Source of the DNA: Hyphomicrobiales bacterium
GTDB lineage: Bacteria; Pseudomonadota; Alphaproteobacteria; Rhizobiales; JACESI01
Length of the DNA stretch: 64,000 nucleotides
Assembly: GCA_039973685.1 (NCBI GenBank)
Contig: JBDWKL010000005.1
Span: forward strand, 1 to 64,000
Direction: 5' to 3'
The translations under genes were made by a program, and so were the position numbers. The notes beneath the pieces are model-generated. The model saw only the letters and a list, made by a program, of their open reading frames with translations, was not told the origin of the DNA and did not search any database. This document shows, one piece after another, positions 1-10,163 of the stretch; position 1 is the first letter of the stretch, and every line of letters starts with the position of its first letter.

Positions 1-456
<456 letters not shown>

Positions 457-540
457 ATTAGTCGATATTTATTTGCACCTCACTAGTGTGAATAATCCAA
501 AAAAAATATGAGATAATAGACCTAATCTTTTGCATTTCAC

Positions 541-660
541 CGGCCCGGTGGTAATAGCGAGAAGCCCCCACCCGATCCCATCCCGAACTCGGAAGTGAAA
601 CTTCTCAGCGCTGATGGTACTTCGTCTTAAGGCGTGGGAGAGTAAGTCGCTGCCGGGCCT
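541..660 (+). rRNA. rrf: 5S ribosomal RNA
   Basis: About 120 bases with the typical 5S layout: helix I arms CGGCCCGG and CCGGGCC close the molecule, with the conserved CCCGATCCCATCCCGAACTCGG core between them. It lies about 85 bases after the 23S end. The flanks hold an 11-base perfect inverted repeat (527-537 with 664-674) that extends helix I and probably forms the precursor processing stem. No tRNA-fMet follows, although many Hyphomicrobiales carry one there. Confidence 0.96.
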
Positions 661-704
661 GTAAAATGCAAAAGAAATCTTTGAAAATTTCTCTATACAA
701 AATT

Positions 705-740
705 AAAAAAGCCTCCGATGGAAACATCGGGGGCTTTTTT
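705..740 (+). terminator. Rho-independent terminator of the rRNA operon
   Basis: A 10-base stem (GCCTCCGATG with CATCGGGGGC, one G-T pair) closes a GAAA tetraloop and is followed by six T. It lies 45 bases after 5S and ends the rRNA operon. The A-run before the stem could let it also act on the opposite strand. Confidence 0.93.
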
Positions 741-801
741 GCGTTCTAATTTTGAAAATTTCAGCTACATTATTTAAATTAGCGCCAATTAGGGAGTGAT
801 T

Positions 802-2325
802 TTGCATATTTTAATAGTAAATCCACCGCATCCTTCAATTGGAAGTCGTATTCCTGACGATCACCTTCCTCCTCTAGGGCTCCTCAGTATTGGGGGTCCC
901 CTAATAGACGACGGACATCAAGTTTCCCTCTTTGATGGTGAATTTGGTCCCGCATCTGACAAAGAAATCCAAGCCCATATAAAATCAATATCGCCGGATA
1001 TACTGCTTCTGGGCCATTCTGGATCCACTTCTGCTCATCCAATTGCCGCAAAAATCGCTAACGCCGCCAAAATTGATAACCCGCACCTCATCGTGGTCTA
1101 CGGTGGTGTTTTTCCAACATACCATTGGCGTGATATTCTGTCTGATGAACTCTATTTTGATTACATCGTTCGCGGTGAAGGTGAAGAAACTTGCCGCGCA
1201 TTAATTGACGCGATAGCCAAAACAACCTCCCTCTATTTGGTCCAAGGCATAGCGTTTCGCCATCAAGGTAAAGTTGTATCAACCTCTCCAAGGCCAATAA
1301 CCCAAGACCTCGATCAATTTCGGATCGGCTGGGAACTGATTGATTTTAAGAAATACTCTTATTGGGGAAAGAAGCGGGCAGTGGTGGTTCAATTTTCCCG
1401 AGGGTGCCCCCACCCTTGCAATTATTGTGGCCAACGGGGGTTTTGGACAAAGTGGCGTAACCGCAATCCCGAAACATTTGCCAAGGAAATCGCATATCTA
1501 CATCGAGAACACGGTGTAGAGGTGTTCAATTTTGCTGATGAAAACCCAACGTCTTCTAAAAAATTATGGAAACGTTTTCTTATAGCTCTGATTGCTGAAG
1601 ACGTAGATGTTACCTTGGTGGGCTCAACACGAGCAGACGATATTGTGAGAGATAAAGAGCATTTGCATCTCTATAAACAAGCTGGAGTAGAACGGTTCCT
1701 GATGGGAATGGAAAACACAGACGAAGATGTCTTACAAAAAATAAGAAAAGGCGGTTCAACGACAACGGACCGCGAAGCCATCAGATTAATGCGTCAACAT
1801 GGCATGTTGTCGATGGCAACTTGGGTTGTCGGATTTGAAGAAGAACGAGATCGGGATTATTGGCGTGTTTTAAAACAGCTCCTTTCTTACGACCCAGATC
1901 AAATCCAATCCGTCTATGTGACGCCCCATCGATGGACCCCATTTTTCAAAGAAGCTGAACATCGTGCGGTTATCCAAGGGGATCAATCAAAATGGGATTA
2001 TAAACATCAGGTTCTTTCAACCCGTTATGTGCCCCCATGGCGAGTATTCTTATGGGTTAAATTAATTGAATTGATCGTTCAGATGCGGCCTAAGGCGCTT
2101 GCCCGATTATTCTTTTTCAAAGATCCAAAAATCCGTCATGCTCAACGGTGGTATTATCAAATGGGCAGGCGTGTTTGGGTTCATGAAATGATCGGTTTCA
2201 TTTTCCGAGATACGCATTGGAAAAATGGCCCAACCGTCAAGCAGTTTTGGGGAGAAACCCTGGAACATGAAGAAAATGCACTCGCGTTGAAACCGAGAAG
2301 AGGCAAAATCCAACGGCTTATATAA
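802..2325 (+). CDS. bchE: Mg-protoporphyrin IX monomethyl ester oxidative cyclase, anaerobic type (BchE family)
   Basis: A cobalamin-binding radical SAM protein of 507 residues. BchE closes the isocyclic ring E of (bacterio)chlorophyll without oxygen, using SAM, a 4Fe-4S cluster and B12. The N-terminal B12-binding Rossmann domain covers about residues 1-140; the radical SAM cluster motif is C202-x3-C206-x2-C209, followed by GQRGFW, and the BchE-type C-terminal region ends near residue 500. The start HILIVNPPHPSIGSRIP and segments such as FADENPT, GSTRADDIVRD and ATWVVGFEEE match remembered BchE sequences closely. TTG at 802 is preferred because AGGGAG lies five bases upstream; GTG at 796 would overlap that site. 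No other bch, crt or puf gene is in the window, so it stands alone beside the rRNA operon. A related B12-radical SAM enzyme with another substrate cannot be excluded. Confidence 0.85.
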   Translation: MHILIVNPPHPSIGSRIPDDHLPPLGLLSIGGPLIDDGHQVSLFDGEFGPASDKEIQAHIKSISPDILLLGHSGSTSAHPIAAKIANAAKIDNPHLIVVYGGVFPTYHWRDILSDELYFDYIVRGEGEETCRALIDAIAKTTSLYLVQGIAFRHQGKVVSTSPRPITQDLDQFRIGWELIDFKKYSYWGKKRAVVVQFSRGCPHPCNYCGQRGFWTKWRNRNPETFAKEIAYLHREHGVEVFNFADENPTSSKKLWKRFLIALIAEDVDVTLVGSTRADDIVRDKEHLHLYKQAGVERFLMGMENTDEDVLQKIRKGGSTTTDREAIRLMRQHGMLSMATWVVGFEEERDRDYWRVLKQLLSYDPDQIQSVYVTPHRWTPFFKEAEHRAVIQGDQSKWDYKHQVLSTRYVPPWRVFLWVKLIELIVQMRPKALARLFFFKDPKIRHAQRWYYQMGRRVWVHEMIGFIFRDTHWKNGPTVKQFWGETLEHEENALALKPRRGKIQRLI

Positions 2326-2330
2326 AATAA

Positions 2331-2726
2331 CTAGACCATCATTGATATAGCGACTGCAACAACCAAGATACCCAACATAAACAATGCGATTGTTATCACC
2401 ATGCGCGCGCCAAACTTCCCGGATTTTGGTGATTGTTGTATGTGTTGGCTGCCGTTATCGCGTAAAGCATCTTCAATGGCTGTAAGTAAAGTTTCATAGC
2501 GAACTTCTAACCGTCTCAATCGTTCTGCTACGAATGCCATCAAAATAATTACTGCCCCGCCAGCAACTAAGCTGGGAGGTGCCGTGAGCATCTCATGGTT
2601 ATCGATGATTGCAGCCACAGACAAAAGAAGCGCGAAGAGAAATGCGATAGATTGCCAATACAGCTTCCCAAAATGTATGCGTTGATTGGCAAGAACTTGG
2701 TATTGAACTAGCAACGGATCGCTCAT
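2331..2726 (-). CDS. Small membrane protein of unknown function
   Basis: 131 residues with three likely membrane helices, at about 24-42, 52-66 and 108-130. A charged cytoplasmic-type segment with RLRRLEVRYETLLTAIEDAL lies between helices two and three. No family recognised. The gene is convergent with bchE and only five bases separate the two stop codons, so the two transcripts probably overlap. The ATG at 2726 is preceded by a weak AAGGAT-like site. The real-gene call rests on the coherent membrane topology, sensible codon use and tight packing. Confidence 0.72.
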   Translation of the reverse strand: MSDPLLVQYQVLANQRIHFGKLYWQSIAFLFALLLSVAAIIDNHEMLTAPPSLVAGGAVIILMAFVAERLRRLEVRYETLLTAIEDALRDNGSQHIQQSPKSGKFGARMVITIALFMLGILVVAVAISMMV

Positions 2727-2868
2727 TTTAAAAATCCTTAGTCACACATTTTCGAAGACACATGAGAGGCTTTTGTCCCCCATGTTTTGATCAAATTTTT
2801 GCGTTTCGCTTGTAGAAAATCAAGGTTAGGATTGGAATTCAATTATCCAATCAGCCGCTTTTCTTGCT

Positions 2869-4509
2869 TCACCCCTCCGCCTCATTCTCGCGAAGTTCCA
2901 CCCGTCTAATTTTACCCGAAATTGTCTTGGGCAATGTCGTTACAAATTCAATCTCACGCGGATATTTGTAGGGCGCTGTTAGGTTTTTGCAAAACTCTTG
3001 AATTTCTTTTGCAAGAGCAGGGGAGGCATCGTCCGCATTTGTTAAGACGATGTAGGCTTTGACAAGTTGGCCACGGGTTTCATCCGCAACACCAATTACG
3101 GCGCTTTCGACCACTTTTTCATGCTCGATGAGTGCGCTTTCAACTTCAAACGGGCTTATGCGATATCCAGCTGATGAGATCAGGTCATCGGAACGGCCAA
3201 CAAACCACAAATACCCATCTTCATCTCGTTTTGCCGTGTCACCAGTATAATACCAACCATTGCGGAACGATGACGTATCAAGGTCCCCATCCTTAATATA
3301 ACCCGTGAAGAGCCCAGCTGGCCATTCTCCTGATGTGTTTACGGCGATATGCCCAACTTCGCCTGAAGGAAGGATCGCGCCCGCATCATCAACTATATCA
3401 ACGTCAAAGCCTGGGACAGGTTTACCCATTGAGCCGAAGCGAGTTTCCACATCGGGGAAATTGCCGACAATGTTGATGGTCTCGGTTTGGCCATACCCAT
3501 CCGCAATCAACGTGCCAGTGTGTTTTTGCCAATAGCGAATAACTTCTGGATTAAGCGGTTCACCTGCACCAAGGCAGCGTCTTAATGAGGTCAAATCATA
3601 TTGGCCGAGGTCAAGTTGCGCAAAAAGACGGTAGACGGTTGGCGGTGCGCAAAAGGTTGTCACGCCAAGCTCTTTGATTGTGTGTAAATGAGCTTCCGCA
3701 TCCATGCCAGGTGCATCGTAGAGAATGGTTGTGACACCGATCAACATTTGTGGAAATAACATTCCCCATGCTGCTTTCGCCCAGCCTGTATCAGTCAGCG
3801 TCCAGTGAATGTCACTTTCTTGTAGGTCCATCCAAAACAGGCCGGTAGCCGCGTGGGCTAATGCATAGCCAAAATCGCGCCCGACCATTTTGGGCAAGGC
3901 CGTGGTGCCAGATGTGAAATAGATCATCATGGTGTCGGTCGCCTTGAAGGGCGGTAGATCATCAGCGTTTAAGTCGGCGTCTTGGCCAGCGCATAGGTCT
4001 TCATAAGAATGCCAATCGCCGGAGGCGCTGCCAACGACAATACGATGTTGCAATGTTGGGCAATCGTCGAAAATTTCGTCGACCTTCGTAACATGCTGTT
4101 CTGAGACGATTACAGCTTTCGCGCCTGCTTGATTGACACGGTAGGCGATGTCTTTTGCGGTAAGAAGATTAGTACCCGGCATGGAAATAACGCCGGCCTT
4201 CATGCAACCAAACAAAACTGAATGCCATTCAGCTTGGCGGCCAATCACAATACAGGCTGCATCGCCGCGCTCTAGGCCTAGCGCCATTAAGGCTTTGCCG
4301 AAGCGGGCTGAGCTATTGGAAAGATCAGAGTAGGACACAGTCGTTTGCGTATCAGCCTTAACATTGATCGCAATCAAGGCTGCTTTGTCGGCTTCCTTTG
4401 CGCGCTTATCGAGCACATCAAAGGCGAAATTAAAGTGCTCAGGAATGTCTAGCGAGTAATTCTCGCGTGCATTCTCATACGAACGATCAAATGTGCTGAA
4501 ATCCATCAT
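2869..4509 (-). CDS. Acyl-CoA synthetase, AMP-binding family (medium-chain/AcsM-like)
   Basis: 546 residues. Adenylate-forming enzymes activate a carboxylic acid with ATP to an acyl-AMP and then pass it to CoA. Visible motifs are the P-loop FTSGTTALPK, the YGQTE adenine motif, YYTGD, the hinge GRSDDLISSAGYRISPFEVE and the C-terminal catalytic lysine in PKTISGKIRR. The layout fits the acetyl/medium-chain acyl-CoA synthetase branch (AcsM-like) more than fatty-acid FadD. The substrate cannot be told. Start chosen at the ATG at 4509, eight bases after AGAGGG; the longer reading from 4542 has no ribosome site. It stands alone, followed by no close neighbour on its strand. Confidence 0.9.
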   Translation of the reverse strand: MMDFSTFDRSYENARENYSLDIPEHFNFAFDVLDKRAKEADKAALIAINVKADTQTTVSYSDLSNSSARFGKALMALGLERGDAACIVIGRQAEWHSVLFGCMKAGVISMPGTNLLTAKDIAYRVNQAGAKAVIVSEQHVTKVDEIFDDCPTLQHRIVVGSASGDWHSYEDLCAGQDADLNADDLPPFKATDTMMIYFTSGTTALPKMVGRDFGYALAHAATGLFWMDLQESDIHWTLTDTGWAKAAWGMLFPQMLIGVTTILYDAPGMDAEAHLHTIKELGVTTFCAPPTVYRLFAQLDLGQYDLTSLRRCLGAGEPLNPEVIRYWQKHTGTLIADGYGQTETINIVGNFPDVETRFGSMGKPVPGFDVDIVDDAGAILPSGEVGHIAVNTSGEWPAGLFTGYIKDGDLDTSSFRNGWYYTGDTAKRDEDGYLWFVGRSDDLISSAGYRISPFEVESALIEHEKVVESAVIGVADETRGQLVKAYIVLTNADDASPALAKEIQEFCKNLTAPYKYPREIEFVTTLPKTISGKIRRVELRENEAEG

Positions 4510-4773
4510 AATGTTGTCCCTCTCCCATAATTCATCCAACACCTACCCATGTTGAAATGTCTTTAGAAGGTAGCGAACCTAAGCGGTGAGGAACAGGGGA
4601 CAATTATCAAAACGAATTGGTATTTTTAAGTGATTGGCTGATAGTTCAGGTTCATCATCGCATGCGCCTCGAAATTTATGATGATGATGCTCTTATTGCG
4701 GATTGAAACAATGGAAACCCATTCGTTGCTTATGCGCGCATGAACATTTGAAATGGGGCTTCTTTTCGTTGTC

Positions 4774-4812
4774 GGCAAAAAAAAAACCGACGCTCGAAAG
4801 CGCCGGTTTTGT
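4774..4812 (-). terminator. Terminator after the chemoreceptor gene
   Basis: Read on the minus strand, AAAACCGGCGCT pairs with AGCGTCGGTTTT around a TCG-type loop and runs into ten T. It sits 24 bases after the stop codon of the methyl-accepting protein at 4836. Confidence 0.88.
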
Positions 4813-4835
4813 CTGCATATATATTGAGCGCCTTG

Positions 4836-7001
4836 CTACACGTTCACGACGTTCTTAAGGAAGCTCTCGACATTGCTCTTAAGCCCCGCCGTTTTTTCGC
4901 TCAGTTGAACCGAAGCTGTTGACATTTCATCTGAGTGGCTGTGGTTTTCACCTACCCGTTGTTTGATGTTTGTCACATAAGTTGCTGCTGACGATGTGCT
5001 GTCTGCGGCACTAGAAGCATGATCAGAAATGTCGTTGATCGCAGTGCTTTGCTCGCGCATCTTGGAGAGAATTTCATCGGCTTGGCCGTGAATCGTGCCG
5101 ACCATTTCCGCGATGTCATTGATGGCAAAAACAGCGCTATCTGTTAGGCCCTGAATTTCTGAAATCTGACTGGAGATTTCTTCCGTGGCCGTTGATGTTT
5201 GTGAAGCAAGTGATTTTACTTCAGATGCAACGACTGCAAAACCACGTCCAGCTTCACCTGCACGGGCTGCTTCAATAGTTGCGTTTAAGGCAAGCAAGTT
5301 AGTTTGTTCTGCGATGTCAGAAATCAAACCAACAACATCACCAATTTTTTGAGCGTTTAGCGCAAGGCCACTGATGTTGTCGTTTGTGGTGCGTGCTTTC
5401 TCATTACATTGTTGGATCATTTCGCTTGCTGAGACGAGTTCACTGGTTGTTTGTTTAACTGAATCGTTCATCTGCGACGCAGCCGCCGCTACAGAATCCA
5501 CATTGCCAGATGCTTGCGTTGATGATGCGTCTGCATTTTCAGCTTCTGAAGATGTCGTGCTGATGCCAGCATTTAGAGTGTTCGCCTTTTCACCAATCAT
5601 TTCTGTGATCTCATGCACGACACTAAATGTCTCGGTCATTTCGTCGCGGAAATCGTTGATCATTTGATCAATTTTAGTCTGGCGATTATCACGAGCGATG
5701 TGATTTTTCCTGCGTTCTTCGGACGATTTTTTCTGCTCAATAGCATTATCGCGAAACACGGTGAGAGCTTGGGTCATTTGGCCGATCTCATCTTCTCTCG
5801 TTGTTTCTGCAATGTCGATATCAAGGTCGCCATCTGCAAGTCGACGGGCAACTTTAACCTGCGAGGCTAATGGAGCAAGAAGTCTATTTGTTTGCCAGAA
5901 AATAAGACCGATGATGACGATAAGGCAAAGTAAGCCGTAGATAGACTGTTGGGTTACAATTTTGATGCTGGATGCTTCCAGATCATCATTGGCTATCGTT
6001 TCTAGGAGACTAACCTCTTGGCCATTGATTGACATTTTGCTGCCAACGACTGTTGTTGTGACATCCTCAATCTTTGTTGATGCCGTGATCGACCGACCTC
6101 CACTTATGCCTGCTACAATAGCGTCGGATAGCTTGATCGTGCTGGTAACCTTGCCCATATCATCAAAAGAAAATGCAGAGCCGTCTTTGTTCACAATAAA
6201 GGTTTTCTCTGTGCTGCCGAGACCTGTTGATGCATTCAGTACGGAAGACAAGAGCGTTTGATCAATGCTGATGATCATAACGCCGATATAACGACCACTA
6301 TAAGAAACTGGGCTTGCTAGTGAGAGACCGAGGGTTTGGTTCTTTTGCGTCACAATACCGGATGAATAAACTTGGCCAGTATAATCTTGACGCATTAGTT
6401 CTTTTTCTTTGTCGAACCAAGCATCCTTTGATGCGATTGTTTGTTCGTATGCACCAACGCTAGCTATGCCCTTTAATTCAGGACTATCCGAAGGGCGGGC
6501 AAAATCCTGGCCTTTGGAGTAGGTGTAAATGAAGTTACCCTTAGGATCGACAAAGGCAATATCTGCAAATCCGTATGACTTCATCATGCGGTCGATCATG
6601 GTGTGATATTCTGCGTGGTTTGACGCGTAATAATGCTTCGCACCTTCAGCTTCGACCATAAGGTGTCGCTTACCGAGCTCGTTTGGATTTTTAGTGATGT
6701 AAGTGTCGCGCAACACATCTGTTGCTGTATCTTTGAGCTGAGCCCAACCAGCGCTAAACCTTACAAAACTCCGCGCAGCTTCTGACGATGCCGCGAAAGC
6801 TTGAAGGCTTCCTGCCATGTTCACCATCGTTCTGTTGAGTGCGTCACGTTTATTTTCAACACTGTTGACGAAGGCTTGTGTGCCTTGTTGTTTGGAAATG
6901 TTGAAAGCGGTGAAGCCTGCGACAGCTAACAAAAGCAATGTTAACGTTACGGCGCCCGCAAAAAAACAAACGACGATTCTTGGTACAATATTTTTGCTCA
7001 T
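4836..7001 (-). CDS. Methyl-accepting chemotaxis protein with periplasmic Cache-type sensor
   Basis: 721 residues, a transmembrane chemoreceptor. A first membrane helix lies at about 8-33, then a large periplasmic ligand-binding region of about 310 residues with dCache-like features ([21 protein letters not shown] and [15 protein letters not shown] type strands), a second helix near 350-370, a HAMP domain ([17 protein letters not shown] type sequence), and a long signalling domain. The signalling hairpin tip [19 protein letters not shown] is fully conserved and would contact CheA and CheW. No C-terminal CheR-binding pentapeptide is seen. ATG at 7001 follows GAGGGTC; an in-frame TTG sits directly before it. 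It is probably the last gene of a run ggt-MOSC-mcp. The ligand is unknown. Confidence 0.93.
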   Translation of the reverse strand: MSKNIVPRIVVCFFAGAVTLTLLLLAVAGFTAFNISKQQGTQAFVNSVENKRDALNRTMVNMAGSLQAFAASSEAARSFVRFSAGWAQLKDTATDVLRDTYITKNPNELGKRHLMVEAEGAKHYYASNHAEYHTMIDRMMKSYGFADIAFVDPKGNFIYTYSKGQDFARPSDSPELKGIASVGAYEQTIASKDAWFDKEKELMRQDYTGQVYSSGIVTQKNQTLGLSLASPVSYSGRYIGVMIISIDQTLLSSVLNASTGLGSTEKTFIVNKDGSAFSFDDMGKVTSTIKLSDAIVAGISGGRSITASTKIEDVTTTVVGSKMSINGQEVSLLETIANDDLEASSIKIVTQQSIYGLLCLIVIIGLIFWQTNRLLAPLASQVKVARRLADGDLDIDIAETTREDEIGQMTQALTVFRDNAIEQKKSSEERRKNHIARDNRQTKIDQMINDFRDEMTETFSVVHEITEMIGEKANTLNAGISTTSSEAENADASSTQASGNVDSVAAAASQMNDSVKQTTSELVSASEMIQQCNEKARTTNDNISGLALNAQKIGDVVGLISDIAEQTNLLALNATIEAARAGEAGRGFAVVASEVKSLASQTSTATEEISSQISEIQGLTDSAVFAINDIAEMVGTIHGQADEILSKMREQSTAINDISDHASSAADSTSSAATYVTNIKQRVGENHSHSDEMSTASVQLSEKTAGLKSNVESFLKNVVNV

Positions 7002-7054
7002 CAAAAGACCCTCTATGCTGGGTTAAAGATAAGGCAGCTATGTTTAATTATGAA

Positions 7055-7546
7055 TTAATTCTCGCTGTTGTCGTAAGAGATAACCGGCTCGTTTATTGCA
7101 ATTAACCCGTCTTCTAGTACTTCTGCACAAATTCCGCCGTGCCCCCGCATTGCATTATATCCGCCATGTCCCAGTTCTGTTTCCATTCGCGAGCAGGGCG
7201 CGCATAAACCTGAACCTCTTAGAAGGACATTTCCGATCCGAAACTCTCGATTGCGTAGGCCCATAAGGGAGATGCCGCTAACGACAATGTTGCGGCGGAG
7301 GCGCGCAGGATCTATTGGGGATGTCTCATCAGCACATAGACTTGCGATTACGCTTAAGTGTTCTGCTTGGATAAGCGTCACGGTTCTTTTGCCGGGTTTT
7401 GTGCGGTGGTCGCCTTCAATGCCAGTGACGTTGATCTTGGCACTTGATAATGAAATTAGCGGTTCCTTGCGGGCAGGGCGAACGCCGATCCATTCTACTT
7501 TTCCAGCTTTTGCAAATTGAGCGACGAGGGTTGCGATGGTTTGCAC
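7055..7546 (-). CDS. MOSC domain-containing protein
   Basis: 163 residues, almost all one MOSC domain (molybdenum cofactor sulfurase C-terminal fold). Such stand-alone proteins bind or handle molybdenum cofactor or its sulfur through a conserved cysteine; here the candidates are C115 and C118 in GSGLCAPCSRME, and the RRNIVVSG strand near residue 85 is also typical. Start is GTG at 7546, nine bases after AGGAA. It lies 19 bases after the gamma-glutamyltransferase stop on the same strand, so the two are likely co-transcribed. YiiM-like detoxification of N-hydroxylated compounds is one possible role, not shown. Confidence 0.88.
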   Translation of the reverse strand: MQTIATLVAQFAKAGKVEWIGVRPARKEPLISLSSAKINVTGIEGDHRTKPGKRTVTLIQAEHLSVIASLCADETSPIDPARLRRNIVVSGISLMGLRNREFRIGNVLLRGSGLCAPCSRMETELGHGGYNAMRGHGGICAEVLEDGLIAINEPVISYDNSEN

Positions 7547-7565
7547 AGTCGTTGGTTCCTTATGC

Positions 7566-9377
7566 CTATTCGGCTATTACCACGCCTTCACGCCGTCGGT
7601 CTGCGGCGCCTATAAGGGTGTTGTCTTTGATCGTGATGCCGTGGAGACCTGAATTCAGTGATATTGATACGGTCCTATATCCCATGGCCTCAAGCGGTGC
7701 TTGTAGCTCTATGGCTTTCGTGCTGGCCTCAAGCGCGAAGGTGCCAAAGCGATTGGTTATGTGTGGGTTGTCAAAGGCTTCTTGTATCGACATATCCCAA
7801 TCAATCACGGCAATGATTGCCTGCGCAACATAAGAAATTATCCGACTACCACCAGGGCTACCTAGGGCCATGACCGGCTTGCCATCTTTAAAGATAATGG
7901 TTGGCGACATTGATGAGCGTGGTCGCTTTCCCGGCGCAATGCTATTGGCGATTAAGCGATGGTCAACATGGGTTCTAAAGGAAAAATCCGTTAGTTGATT
8001 ATTGAGCAAAAACCCGCCAGCCATCAGATTGGAGCCAAAGGCACTTTCTATCGATGTTGTCATGGAGACGATGTTGCCGTCACTGTCGCGAATGGTGAAG
8101 TGGGTTGTTGAGGGTAATTCGATTGCTTCATCATCAGCATAGTTGAACGCATGGTCGAATGCTGGTGTGCCGGGGTTTGCTTGCTTGAGGCGATCTCCAG
8201 CCTTCAGATTTTGAGCCCGTTTTTGCAAGTAGGAGGTTTCAAGCAACCCTTTCTTTGGGACGACGATGAAATCTTCATCAGCCACATAGCGGCCACGGTC
8301 TGCGAAGGCGAGCCTTGTTGCGTCACCAATTAGTTGCCAAGCTGTTGGATTGTTAGGGCCGAGTGCTTTTAGATCGAAAGGTTCGAGCGTGCCCAGAATT
8401 TGCCCAATCGCGATAGCGCCAGAAGAAGGTGGCCCCATGCCACAAATTGAGTAGCCACGGTAAGGGGCGCAAACTGGCTGGCGCTCTTTGGCTTTGTAGT
8501 TTTGCATGTCACCAAGGGTCAAGGTTCCGCCGCTGTCTTTTGCGTTTTGAACAGCATCGACAATCTGGCGGGCAATCCGTCCTTTGTAAAAGACATCAGC
8601 GCCTTCTTTTTGGAAATCCAAAAGGCTTTGAGCGTAAGCTGGGTTTTTAAGCAATGTGCCTCTGCGAAGGGGCTTGCCATTGTCATCCATGAAATAGGCA
8701 CGCGTGGTGTCAAACCGGCTTAATCCAGTTGCACGCCGCTCAATAAGTCCCGCCATTCTTGGTGACACTTTAAAACCATCTTCTGCCAGTTTAAGCGGAT
8801 TGCTAAACAGATCTTCCCAAGCTTTGTTGCCAAATTTTTGATGCGTTTGATGGAGTAGTTTTGGCAAGCCTGGAACACCAACGGAGCGACCGCTTACCAC
8901 TGCGTCAAAAAATTTCAGTGTTTTACCACTCGCATCCAGAAAGTGTTTTGGATTTATGTTTTGAGGTGCGGTTTCGCGACCGTCAACGGAATGCAATTTT
9001 TGAGCTTTGTTGTCCCAATAGAGTAAAAACCCACCACCGCCGAGACCAGAAGATTGTGGCTCAACAAGGCCAAGGGTCAGCTGCACCGCAACCATTGCAT
9101 CAACAGCATTGCCACCAGCGCGCAACACGGCAGCGCCTGCTTCTGCTGCATGAGGATTTGCCACGGAGACGATCCATTTTTCACCGGTCGCTGATTTTTT
9201 GTTGGGGCTTGAGGCAACTGAGGTTTGTTCTTCAGGCTGAACTTGATCAGCTGCTTGTTGGGCAGTTGCAAGGTGTGGCGGAAAAATAAATGCAGCACCT
9301 GCTGTGACGGTGAGTGTCAAAGCAATGAAAAGACGGGTTTTCATTCGGATTGATGAAAATAGGCTGGGTAATTGCAT
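7566..9377 (-). CDS. ggt: Gamma-glutamyltransferase, periplasmic
   Basis: 603 residues made as a proenzyme that cuts itself into two chains before the nucleophilic threonine. It removes or transfers the gamma-glutamyl group of glutathione and related compounds in the periplasm. Seen: an N-terminal signal region (a hydrophobic stretch at about 15-36 ending near ATAQQA), DGRETAP with the substrate-binding arginine at 134, the self-cleavage site STTHFT with nucleophile T424, and PRSSMSPTI plus GSPGGSRI in the small chain. Start ATG 9377 gives a longer signal region; the ATG at 9344 (MKTRLF) would give a more ordinary signal peptide, and neither has a strong ribosome site. Followed closely by the MOSC gene. 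Confidence 0.95.
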   Translation of the reverse strand: MQLPSLFSSIRMKTRLFIALTLTVTAGAAFIFPPHLATAQQAADQVQPEEQTSVASSPNKKSATGEKWIVSVANPHAAEAGAAVLRAGGNAVDAMVAVQLTLGLVEPQSSGLGGGGFLLYWDNKAQKLHSVDGRETAPQNINPKHFLDASGKTLKFFDAVVSGRSVGVPGLPKLLHQTHQKFGNKAWEDLFSNPLKLAEDGFKVSPRMAGLIERRATGLSRFDTTRAYFMDDNGKPLRRGTLLKNPAYAQSLLDFQKEGADVFYKGRIARQIVDAVQNAKDSGGTLTLGDMQNYKAKERQPVCAPYRGYSICGMGPPSSGAIAIGQILGTLEPFDLKALGPNNPTAWQLIGDATRLAFADRGRYVADEDFIVVPKKGLLETSYLQKRAQNLKAGDRLKQANPGTPAFDHAFNYADDEAIELPSTTHFTIRDSDGNIVSMTTSIESAFGSNLMAGGFLLNNQLTDFSFRTHVDHRLIANSIAPGKRPRSSMSPTIIFKDGKPVMALGSPGGSRIISYVAQAIIAVIDWDMSIQEAFDNPHITNRFGTFALEASTKAIELQAPLEAMGYRTVSISLNSGLHGITIKDNTLIGAADRRREGVVIAE

Positions 9378-9450
9378 GAATGAACCATTTTGAGAGAAGT
9401 CCCTGCGACCCTATCATCATAAATCACTGGCACAAATGCTTTAGGAAAAA

Positions 9451-9513
9451 TTGAAGTTCAACTTTGCGGGATTGGAAATTTGCAACTTGCCAAACTGTGG
9501 ACAATCAGGTCCA
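9451..9513 (+). promoter_or_regulatory. Possible operator region before the nitrile hydratase genes
   Basis: Two short inverted repeats lie in the 156-base space between ggt and the nitrile hydratase alpha gene: TTGAA-G-TTCAA at 9451-9461 and TGGAC-AATCAG-GTCCA at 9498-9513. Either could be a regulator site or an RNA hairpin. No regulator gene is adjacent, so this is weak. Confidence 0.3.
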
Positions 9514-9539
9514 AATGGTAATCAAACAAGGAGATGACA

Positions 9540-10163
9540 ATGGGCCATGATCATGACCACGGTGAAGGATCCGAATTATCTGAGACCGCGTTAAGAGTGC
9601 GAGCTTTAGAGTCTTTGTTGACTGAAAAGGGCTATATTGACCCTGCAGCTCTTGATGTAATTGTCGACACTTATGAAAATCAGGTCGGCCCGCGCAATGG
9701 CGCTGAGGTTGTTGCGAAAGCGTGGTCTGATCCAGAATTTTTAGCTTGGCTACGAACAGATGCAACGGCGGCGGTTAATTCTCTCGGCTTTGAAGGGCGA
9801 CAAACAGAACATATGAAGGTGGTCGAAAACACTGACAATGTTCACCACATGGTCGTTTGTACGCTTTGTTCTTGTTATCCTTGGCATGTTTTGGGCTTGC
9901 CACCGATTTGGTATAAATCGGCCCCTTATCGCTCTCGTGCCGTCATGGACCCGCGCGGTGTGCTCGCAGATTTTGGTGTTACGCTGGATGATGATGTTTC
10001 CGTTCAAGTTTGGGATTCAACAGCTGAGCTTCGTTATCTCGTCATCCCCAAAAGGCCTGAGGGGACCGATGGTATGAGCGAGGCTGATCTTGCTGATCTC
10101 GTCACACGCGATTCCATGATTGGGACTGGCGTGGCGCTCAACGTTGGTGAGGTGGCGTCATGA
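9540..10163 (+). CDS. nthA: Nitrile hydratase alpha subunit, cobalt type
   Basis: 207 residues. With the beta subunit it hydrates nitriles to amides. The metal claw C107-T-L-C110-S111-C112 has threonine at the second position, which in this family marks non-corrin cobalt rather than iron; two of these cysteines are normally oxidised. The downstream [18 protein letters not shown] segment is typical. The N-terminus [10 protein letters not shown] is rich in His and could sit near a metal, though this is common in the family. ATG at 9540 lies six bases after AAGGAG; the ATG at 9534 is too close to that site. Its stop overlaps the beta start by four bases (ATGA), so translation is coupled. Confidence 0.96.
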   Translation: MGHDHDHGEGSELSETALRVRALESLLTEKGYIDPAALDVIVDTYENQVGPRNGAEVVAKAWSDPEFLAWLRTDATAAVNSLGFEGRQTEHMKVVENTDNVHHMVVCTLCSCYPWHVLGLPPIWYKSAPYRSRAVMDPRGVLADFGVTLDDDVSVQVWDSTAELRYLVIPKRPEGTDGMSEADLADLVTRDSMIGTGVALNVGEVAS

